From Gammaproteobacteria bacterium (GTDB taxonomy: Bacteria > Pseudomonadota > Gammaproteobacteria > JAPPPA01), in the NCBI GenBank assembly GCA_028817755.1, contig JAPPPA010000309.1, positions 1 through 11,826 on the forward strand: DNA of 11,826 nt. Reading direction: 5' to 3'. The notes under the pieces are model-generated. The model saw only the letters and a list, made by a program, of their open reading frames with translations, was not told the origin of the DNA and did no database searches. The first letter of the stretch is position 1; the number at the start of each line of letters is the position of its first letter. The position numbers were made by a program, and so were the translations under genes. Shown here in pieces: positions 6,367 to 11,826 of this stretch.

Positions 6367-7115
6367 GAGAGCCAAATTAGGGAAGCCATTCGACCACAAG
6401 GCTTGGCTTGTCCGCGCTTATCACTGCCAGACCGACGATAAGAGTAAAAACGCTCATCCGTGACAGTACACCACTCACCGCCGATGACGTTATCAATGCC
6501 CAAAGCGTGCAAACGCTGACGAGCCAGCAAGTAAATATCCGCGAGAAACTTATCACCCGATTGAGCGAATGCGTAACCAGCTTCCGAGTTGAGATTTTCA
6601 AAGGCAGCCTTTACTTCACTCCCCACTTCGAAGCACGCTGGACCTATCGCAGGGCCTAACCAACACGAAATTGAGCTTGGTGAAACAGCCATTTTGGCTA
6701 CCGTGGCTTCAAGAACCCCATTACATAAGCCGCGCCAGCCAGCATGAGCCGCGCCCACCACGCCGCCGAACTCTTGAGAATAAAACAGTACTGGCAGGCA
6801 ATCTGCGGTCATCACAGCAAGAACGGCGCCTTGTCCACGCCCTACCGATGCATCTGCAGTAACACCATCGTTATCGGAATGCGCATCTGCGACTTCAACC
6901 CCGTGCACTTGATTTAACCAAAGCGGCGCAGCAGGCAATGACAGCTCCTGCTCTAAGCGCTCACGATTCTTCAATACATTCGCTTCAGCATCACCCACAT
7001 GCATGGCCAAATTAAAGTCGCCATAGCCACTGCCTTGGCCAGCTTCGTAGCCGTAAGTGAATGCCACATTCACTCCATTAGGCAGGCTCCAGTCAGGCTT
7101 AAGAATAAGCGTCAT
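6363..7115 (-). CDS. pgeF: peptidoglycan editing factor PgeF (YfiH, DUF152/laccase-domain)
   Basis: PgeF (YfiH) is a cytoplasmic metal-binding enzyme reported in E. coli to keep L-Ser out of the peptidoglycan stem peptide by hydrolysing UDP-MurNAc-L-Ser; older names call it polyphenol oxidase. The 250 residues cover the whole family. WLNQVHG gives His71, MTADCLPVLF gives Cys106 and GAAHAGWRGL gives His124, the three expected metal ligands. GPAIGPACFEVG (154-165) and the closing GRMASLIWL are also family signatures. Before that ending, FYSYRR is followed by an insertion of about eight residues (GSDKRGQAKPC) compared with E. coli. The ATG overlaps the rluD stop as ATGA, so it is translationally coupled to rluD, the same order as in E. 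coli. The usual downstream clpB is absent. Confidence 0.93.
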   Translation of the reverse strand: MTLILKPDWSLPNGVNVAFTYGYEAGQGSGYGDFNLAMHVGDAEANVLKNRERLEQELSLPAAPLWLNQVHGVEVADAHSDNDGVTADASVGRGQGAVLAVMTADCLPVLFYSQEFGGVVGAAHAGWRGLCNGVLEATVAKMAVSPSSISCWLGPAIGPACFEVGSEVKAAFENLNSEAGYAFAQSGDKFLADIYLLARQRLHALGIDNVIGGEWCTVTDERFYSYRRSGSDKRGQAKPCGRMASLIWLS

Positions 7116-8071
7116 TCGGCACTCATATCTTCACGCAAACTGGCAACGAGTCTCTGCATATCCTCAGGCGGCGCCACTTGCCAGTCCATTCGCTCACCAC
7201 TCACGGGGTGAATCAAACCTAAGCGCCTAGCGTGCAAGGCTTGCCGATTAAATCCACGCAACATTTGCTCTAAGCTAGCGCTAGTTCCTGCAGGAATAGC
7301 AAGCCGCCCACCGTAAACAGGATCCCCAACTAGAGGGTGCTTCTCGCTGGCCATATGAATACGAATTTGGTGTGTACGCCCGGTTTCTAGCTTTAACCGC
7401 AACCGCGTATGCGACTTAAACCGCTCAAGCACACGATAATGCGTGACAGACTCGCGCCCACCTTGCCTAATCGCCATTTTCGTACGATCACGCGGGTCGC
7501 GCTCAATCGGCTTATCGATCGTGCCACCGGCTACTAGTTGGCCACGCACCACCGCCTCGTATTCACGATTGATCTCACGTGCTTGCAACGCTTCTACTAA
7601 ATAACTGTGAGACTCCAAGGTACGCGCCACTACTAGCAACCCTGTGGTGTCTTTATCAATTCGGTGCACCAAGCCCGCACGCGGCAGCGCATCCAGCTCG
7701 GGCGCGTAATGTAATAAAGCGTTTACTAATGTACCGGAGGTGTTACCCGCCCCCGGGTGGACGACCAAACCAGCTGGCTTGTTGACCACAATCAATGCGT
7801 CATCTTCGTAGACAATATCTAGCGCAATATCCTCGGCTCGCACGCCGGGATCGAGCACCAAGTTTGCGTTCAACACCAATGCGTCTTGGTGCTTAACCAA
7901 GTCACGCTGACTCGCCTGCTCTCCGTTAAGTGTCAATTGCCCCTGCGCAATCCACGCCTGCAATCGGCTACGCGAATAGTCATTAAAAAGTTGTGCGCAA
8001 ATCTGATCCAAGCGCATGCCTTTGCTGGGCATATAAACGCTAGCGGATTTTTCTACATTTATTGTTGTCAC
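7112..8071 (-). CDS. rluD: 23S rRNA pseudouridine(1911/1915/1917) synthase RluD
   Basis: RluD makes three pseudouridines in helix 69 of 23S rRNA, late in large-subunit assembly. An N-terminal S4 domain (RLDQICAQLFNDYSRSRLQAWI, about 20-41) precedes the catalytic domain. VNKPAGLVVHPG, the catalytic HRIDKDTTG, the RTHQIRIH motif and GDPVYGG follow in family order. I chose GTG at 8071: AAGG lies 9 nt upstream (8084-8081), and this start makes the catalytic aspartate residue 139, the same number as in E. coli RluD. The open frame continues upstream to a TTG at 8119, which would add 16 unconserved residues inside the divergent promoter region. The protein is then 319 residues. A GCGCC/GGCGC hairpin (8096-8109) lies in its leader. 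It is divergent from bamD, as in E. coli and Pseudomonas. Confidence 0.95.
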   Translation of the reverse strand: MTTINVEKSASVYMPSKGMRLDQICAQLFNDYSRSRLQAWIAQGQLTLNGEQASQRDLVKHQDALVLNANLVLDPGVRAEDIALDIVYEDDALIVVNKPAGLVVHPGAGNTSGTLVNALLHYAPELDALPRAGLVHRIDKDTTGLLVVARTLESHSYLVEALQAREINREYEAVVRGQLVAGGTIDKPIERDPRDRTKMAIRQGGRESVTHYRVLERFKSHTRLRLKLETGRTHQIRIHMASEKHPLVGDPVYGGRLAIPAGTSASLEQMLRGFNRQALHARRLGLIHPVSGERMDWQVAPPEDMQRLVASLREDMSAE

Positions 8072-8136
8072 AACATCAAACCTTAAATAATTTCGGCGCC
8101 AAAGGGCGCGAGTAAGCAAATCTCAATGCTTGTAGG

Positions 8137-8166
8137 TGGTCAGCACCGGGCGCGCACCGCTATACT
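8137..8166 (+). promoter_or_regulatory. candidate bamD promoter
   Basis: TGGTCA (8137-8142), 18 nt and TATACT (8161-8166) give 4/6 and 5/6 matches to sigma-70 boxes. The start site would be near 8173, leaving a leader of about 60 nt before bamD. This lies in the 162-bp gap between the divergent rluD (GTG start) and bamD. Confidence 0.5.
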
Positions 8167-8177
8167 GCCGTCTCAGC

Positions 8178-8196
8178 TGTTGGCCAGACGCCAACA
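8178..8196 (+). promoter_or_regulatory. perfect hairpin in the bamD leader
   Basis: TGTTGGC (8178-8184), loop CAGAC and GCCAACA (8190-8196) form a perfect 7-bp stem within the predicted 5' leader of bamD. There is no T-run, so it is not a terminator. It could stabilise the mRNA or be a protein operator. Confidence 0.4.
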
Positions 8197-8233
8197 ACTT
8201 AGTTAATCCCGCGCTATGCGCTAAAGAATCAAG

Positions 8234-9103
8234 ATGCCTAACATTTCTTTTCGTCACGTTTTAATCGCCACCGCCGTTGGACTCAGCCTTACCGTTACAG
8301 CCTGTAGCAGTAACAATAGTGCTGGCCCAATTCAGAATGTTACCGAACGCGATGAGCGCCGAATTGCACGACTAAAAGAAGACGAATTGTACCAGCGTGC
8401 ACGCCAAGCGTTGGACAGTGGTGCATGGGATTCTGCACTTCAGCTTTATAACGACATCGAGCTGCGTTACCCGTTCTCTGAAACTGCGCGCCAAGCACAG
8501 CTAGAAGCGCTATACGGCCACTACCGCTTATTCCAAGAAGACTTAGTTGTATCACTCGCCAACCAGTTCATTAACCAATACCCACGCCACCCACATGTAG
8601 ACTACGCGCACTACATGAAAGGCCTAGCCAATTTCCGCCGTGCCACACCGGATGTAGGCTCTTGGTTTAAGTCAGATCACACCATGCGCGATCCTGGCTA
8701 TGCACGTGAATCGTTCTTTGCCTTCTCTCGCTTAGTAAATAGCCTACCGAATAGCGATTACGCGCATGACGCTCGCCTAAGAATGCTGTTCTTACGTGAA
8801 CGCCTTGCTAAAAACCAATGGAATATTATCCAATATTACCAACGTAAGAGCGCATGGATCGCTGTCATCAACCGCTCAAAGCTTATTCTTGAAGATTATG
8901 CTGGCAGCAGTTTCACCCAACCTGCGCTAGAAGCGATGGCAGAAGCCTACGACAATCTAGGCATGCCTGAGTTAGCCAAAGACGCTCGCACCGCTGCTGC
9001 ACTTAACCCAAGTGAAGACTACGTTGCGCCAGAGGATGAAGAAGCGGTTCGCGTACTCGATTTGGAACAGCTGATTCCTCAACTGCAAGAAGCTAAACCA
9101 TAA
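8234..9103 (+). CDS. bamD: outer membrane assembly lipoprotein BamD (YfiO/ComL)
   Basis: BamD is the essential lipoprotein of the BAM complex, anchored in the inner leaflet of the outer membrane. It recognises the C-terminal signal of beta-barrel proteins. A lipoprotein signal peptide ends in the lipobox VTAC, so Cys24 is lipidated; the following Ser suits export to the outer membrane. TPR repeats start near residue 49 (LYQRARQALDSGAWDSALQLY). The conserved ELRYPFSETARQAQLEALY and NQYPRHPHVDYAHYMKGLANF closely follow E. coli BamD. At 289 residues it is longer than E. coli (245), mainly through an acidic C-terminal extension ending in QLIPQLQEAKP, a size usual in Pseudomonas-like groups. The Shine-Dalgarno sequence is weak (AAAGAA). 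It is divergent from rluD-pgeF and ends 4 nt from the convergent nadE. Confidence 0.96.
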   Translation: MPNISFRHVLIATAVGLSLTVTACSSNNSAGPIQNVTERDERRIARLKEDELYQRARQALDSGAWDSALQLYNDIELRYPFSETARQAQLEALYGHYRLFQEDLVVSLANQFINQYPRHPHVDYAHYMKGLANFRRATPDVGSWFKSDHTMRDPGYARESFFAFSRLVNSLPNSDYAHDARLRMLFLRERLAKNQWNIIQYYQRKSAWIAVINRSKLILEDYAGSSFTQPALEAMAEAYDNLGMPELAKDARTAAALNPSEDYVAPEDEEAVRVLDLEQLIPQLQEAKP

Positions 9104-9107
9104 GCTG

Positions 9108-10748
9108 CTATTTCGGGCTAGGTTGGTAACCCGAAGTAATGGGATAACGGCGGTCACGGCCAAAAGCACGGCGAGTAATTTTCACGCCGGGAGACGCCTG
9201 CTGACGCTTATATTCATTGCGTTTAATCATGCCTACTACGCGGCGCACCAACGCCTCGTCGTATCCTAGTTCACAGATTGAATGCACGCTCTGATCGGCC
9301 TCAATGCTGAATTCTAAAATCGGATCTAACACCTCATAAGGTGGAAGGCTATCAGTGTCTTTTTGATCAGGGCGGAGCTCTGCCGAAGGTGGGCGCTCAA
9401 TTACCCGGTTTGGAATAATCTCCTGCCCTGCTGACTCATTCTTATAACGTGCCAGCTGATACACGAGAGTCTTAAATACATCTTTAAGCGGACCATAACC
9501 ACCGGCCATATCACCATATAAAGTGGCATAACCAATCGCGGTTTCGCTCTTATTACTGGTAGTCAACACCATCTTTCCAGTCTTATTGGAAATGGCCATT
9601 AACAACAAACCACGGATGCGGGCCTGAATATTTTCTTCCGTGGTATCTAAGTCAGTCCCGGCAAACCGCTCAGCCAACATTCCTTCGAAAGTATTTACGG
9701 CTGGCTCAATAGCAATACTGTGCCAATGTACGCCTTGCACTTTAGCCTGCTGCGCCGCATCTTCATTACTCATATCTGCGGTGTAGCGCGAAGGCATTAA
9801 GACCGCTTCAACCTTATCTGCGCCCAAGGCATCAACCGCCACTGCAAGCACTAGCGCCGAGTCGATGCCACCAGACAAGCCCAGCACCACGCCAGGAAAG
9901 TTATTTTTAGTAACGTAATCTCGCACCGCTAAGACAATGGCGTCATAAACTTCGGCAAGCTCATTAACTTCTACATCAGCCGCGTCACTAACAGGAGCGA
10001 CTAGGCCACTCTCCGTTTTCTCGAATTCAATAACCTCTACGCATTCAGCGCAGGCTGGCGCTAAATAGGCACATTCACCTGAGGCATTGAATGCCATAGA
10101 GCGGCCGTCAAACACCAACTCATCTTGGCCGCCCACTAAATTGCAGTAAACCATAGGCAGCTGCGTATCGGTCACACGCTTTTTAACTACCGCCATACGT
10201 TCTGCTAGTTTCGCCTCGTGGAAAGGCGACGCATTTAAATTGAGCAATAATTCTGCGCCAGCTTCTTTTGCTTGCTGACATGGCGCTGCATGCCAAATAT
10301 CTTCACAAACAGTCACACCAACGGATGTGCCGTTAATATCTAGCACCAAAGGCTGATCGCCCGCAGCAAAATAACGCTGCTCGTCAAACACGCCATAGTT
10401 GGGCAAGCATTGTTTGAAATAGCGACCTAGCTGTTTGCCAGCCTGAATCACCACCGCCGCGTTGTAAATATCGCCACTTTCGTAATGTGGCGCACCAAAC
10501 ACCAAGCACAACTGGCCAAATGACTCAGCCGAAGCTTCTAGCAAGACCTGAATAGCGGCCTCAATTTGATTTCTAAACGCTGGACGAAACAGAAGGTCTT
10601 CCGGCGGATAGCCGCAAAGCGCTAACTCCGGAAATATCACAACATCAGCACCCGCCTCATTTGCCGCTAAGGCGTTGCGCAGGATTAAATCGGTATTTCC
10701 AGCAATATCCCCCATTAAGGGATTGCACTGGGCAATCGCAACCTTCAT
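9108..10748 (-). CDS. nadE: glutamine-dependent NAD+ synthetase
   Basis: The enzyme amidates nicotinic acid adenine dinucleotide to NAD+ with ATP, using ammonia from glutamine. It has two domains. The N-terminal nitrilase-like amidase (1 to about 250) shows the triad Glu41 (FPEL), Lys112 (RYFKQCLPNYG) and Cys148 (VTVCEDIW). The C-terminal synthetase has the PP-loop SGGIDS at 292-297, then TTSNKSETAIGYATLYGDMAGGY and the DSLPPYEVLDPIL segment. The ending RRAFGRDRRYPITSGYQP is family-typical. The 546 residues match complete two-domain NadE, so glutamine use is expected. The ATG at 10748 has no clear Shine-Dalgarno sequence. It starts 32 nt after sucD on the same strand with at best a weak terminator between, so it may share the sucCD transcript. 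It converges on bamD. Confidence 0.96.
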   Translation of the reverse strand: MKVAIAQCNPLMGDIAGNTDLILRNALAANEAGADVVIFPELALCGYPPEDLLFRPAFRNQIEAAIQVLLEASAESFGQLCLVFGAPHYESGDIYNAAVVIQAGKQLGRYFKQCLPNYGVFDEQRYFAAGDQPLVLDINGTSVGVTVCEDIWHAAPCQQAKEAGAELLLNLNASPFHEAKLAERMAVVKKRVTDTQLPMVYCNLVGGQDELVFDGRSMAFNASGECAYLAPACAECVEVIEFEKTESGLVAPVSDAADVEVNELAEVYDAIVLAVRDYVTKNNFPGVVLGLSGGIDSALVLAVAVDALGADKVEAVLMPSRYTADMSNEDAAQQAKVQGVHWHSIAIEPAVNTFEGMLAERFAGTDLDTTEENIQARIRGLLLMAISNKTGKMVLTTSNKSETAIGYATLYGDMAGGYGPLKDVFKTLVYQLARYKNESAGQEIIPNRVIERPPSAELRPDQKDTDSLPPYEVLDPILEFSIEADQSVHSICELGYDEALVRRVVGMIKRNEYKRQQASPGVKITRRAFGRDRRYPITSGYQPSPK

Positions 10749-10776
10749 ATGCGAATCACTTATGGCTCTATTGTGA

Positions 10777-10797
10777 AAATTTAGGCCAATGCGGCCT
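10777..10797 (-). terminator. weak hairpin at the sucD stop
   Basis: On the minus strand AGGCC (10797-10793), loop GCATT and GGCCT (10787-10783) are followed by AAATTTT. The 5-bp stem covers the last sucD codons, and the T-run is short and delayed. It probably lets part of the sucCD transcripts reach nadE. Confidence 0.3.
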
Positions 10798-11650
10798 GCA
10801 TCGCGGCGCCCAGCTCAGCAGGCGAATCAACGGTGTGAACACCCGCCGCCTTCAAGGCAGCGAACTTACCTTCAGCTGTACCTTGACCGCCAGAAACAAT
10901 GGCTCCCGCATGGCCCATGCGCTTACCTTTTGGCGCAGTTACACCCGCGATATAACCCACAACCGGCTTAGACACATGCTTGGCAATGTACTCAGCAGCA
11001 GCTTCTTCATCACTGCCGCCAATTTCACCAATCATAATCATGCCTTGCGTAGCAGGGTCAGCCTCAAACATGGCTAGGCATTCAATAAAGCCCAAGCCAT
11101 GAACAGGATCACCGCCCATTCCTACACAGGTGCTCTGCCCCAAACCAACCGCAGTCGTTTGGTGCACAGCTTCGTAGGTCAAGGTGCCAGAACGAGAAAC
11201 AATACCAATCGAACCCGGCAGGTGAATGTGCCCAGGCATAATGCCCATTTTGCACTCACCCGGCGTAATCACACCCGGGCAGTTTGGCCCTATCAATTTG
11301 GCCCCAGTCGCTTCCAAGCCAAGTTTCACACGCAACATGTCTTGCACGGGAATATGCTCGGTAATGCATACAATCAATTCAATGCCAGCATCCGCCGCTT
11401 CCAAAATCGCGTCAGCCGCGAAAGGCGCTGGTACAAAAATCACCGACGCATTGGCCGCCTCAGCTTCAACAGCCTCATGAACGGTATTAAATACCGGGCG
11501 CTCTAAATGCGTTTGGCCGCCTTTACCTGGCGCCACACCACCCACAACTTGAGTGCCGTAAGCAATACATTGCTCTGCATGAAAGCTACCTTGCTTTCCG
11601 GTAAAACCCTGAAAAATTACGCGCGTTGCGGCGTTAACTAAAATACTCAT
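10781..11650 (-). CDS. sucD: succinyl-CoA synthetase (ADP-forming) subunit alpha
   Basis: SucD is the CoA-binding, phosphohistidine-carrying subunit of succinyl-CoA synthetase, which converts succinyl-CoA to succinate with ATP or GTP formation in the TCA cycle. The 289 residues equal the E. coli length. The CoA-binding Rossmann segment starts VIFQGFTGKQGSFHAEQCIAYG trimmed here to its key parts FTGKQG and GGVAPGKGG. IGPNCPGVITPGE (120-132), VSRSGTLTYEAV (151-162) and the ligase motif GGDP follow. The active-site histidine is His247 in KRMGHAGAI, equivalent to His246 of mature E. coli SucD. The ATG lies 7 nt after the sucC stop, so the two subunits are made from one mRNA. The Shine-Dalgarno sequence is weak, which suggests coupling to sucC translation. 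Confidence 0.97.
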   Translation of the reverse strand: MSILVNAATRVIFQGFTGKQGSFHAEQCIAYGTQVVGGVAPGKGGQTHLERPVFNTVHEAVEAEAANASVIFVPAPFAADAILEAADAGIELIVCITEHIPVQDMLRVKLGLEATGAKLIGPNCPGVITPGECKMGIMPGHIHLPGSIGIVSRSGTLTYEAVHQTTAVGLGQSTCVGMGGDPVHGLGFIECLAMFEADPATQGMIMIGEIGGSDEEAAAEYIAKHVSKPVVGYIAGVTAPKGKRMGHAGAIVSGGQGTAEGKFAALKAAGVHTVDSPAELGAAMQAALA

Positions 11651-11657
11651 ACGTCGT

Positions 11658-11826
11658 CTACTTTGCCGCGGCTACGGCTTTTTGTGCCGCATCGGTTAGC
11701 CCTTCTGCGGTAACAATGTCCAAGCCGCTTTCAGCTAGCAACTCTCGTCCTCGGTCGACATTTGTTCCCTCTAGGCGAACAATCACGGGCACGCTAACAC
11801 CGACTTCTTTAATCGCGGTAATGATG
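11658..11826 (-). CDS. sucC: succinyl-CoA synthetase subunit beta, C-terminal part
   Basis: Only the last 55 codons lie in the window; the gene continues past its right edge. The frame ends at TAG (11660-11658) and reads VGVSVPVIVRLEGTNV, then LLAESGLDIVTAEGLTDAAQ and the final VAAAK. This matches the C-terminal ligase/CoA-binding domain of SucC, including the conserved VPVVVRLEG segment. The subunit carries the nucleotide-binding ATP-grasp domain, which is out of view. It is directly upstream of sucD on the same strand with 7 nt between them. Confidence 0.95.
   Translation of the reverse strand, partial: IITAIKEVGVSVPVIVRLEGTNVDRGRELLAESGLDIVTAEGLTDAAQKAVAAAK

Noticed and set aside
8072..8119. 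Longer rluD from a TTG start at 8119
   Set aside because: The added 16 residues match no family sequence, lie in promoter DNA and lack a ribosome binding site. The GTG at 8071 has AAGG upstream and gives Asp139 the E. coli number.
10661..11506. Plus-strand frames of 138, 135 and 84 residues
   Set aside because: They are shadows of nadE and sucD, which match their families over the full length.

Overview
The window reads as chromosome of a marine-type gammaproteobacterium, possibly in or near the Cellvibrionales/Alteromonadales-like groups; I cannot place it more closely. The grounds are moderate GC, a tmRNA tag ending ALAA, the divergent bamD / rluD-pgeF block also known from E. coli and Pseudomonas, an outer-membrane DUF1302 porin-like protein, and a two-domain NAD synthetase. 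Nearly everything is housekeeping. There is no integrase, transposase, CRISPR array, toxin or defence gene.

Layout. Positions 1-1365 are a trans-translation locus: smpB (+) converges on ssrA (tmRNA, -). Between them lie a GC-rich multi-hairpin element (726-827) and a perfect hairpin terminator (850-886). A flavin oxidoreductase of the nitronate monooxygenase / FabK-like family (1366-2400, +) follows. Its stop codon is interlocked with that of a leftward secreted seven-bladed YCF48-like propeller (2397-3368). Upstream of the propeller gene, on the same strand, is the large DUF1302 outer-membrane beta-barrel gene (3469-6057), with a hairpin terminator between the two. The 305-bp gap 6058-6362 carries the DUF1302 control region: a plausible promoter, three copies of GCACTTG and a leader RNA with several hairpins.

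From 6363 the conserved envelope/ribosome block begins: rluD-pgeF (-), translationally coupled by an ATGA overlap, divergent from bamD (+). bamD converges with nadE (-), leaving only 4 nt between the stop codons. nadE follows sucD and the truncated 3' end of sucC, all leftward.

Function. SmpB and tmRNA together rescue stalled ribosomes. RluD modifies helix 69 of 23S rRNA. PgeF edits peptidoglycan precursors. BamD assembles outer-membrane beta-barrels, a class that includes the DUF1302 protein encoded nearby. NadE makes NAD and SucCD is the substrate-level phosphorylation step of the TCA cycle. The least understood part is the DUF1302/YCF48 pair and its leader. In other genomes such pairs accompany a DUF1329 protein and an RND-type exporter; neither is in this window.
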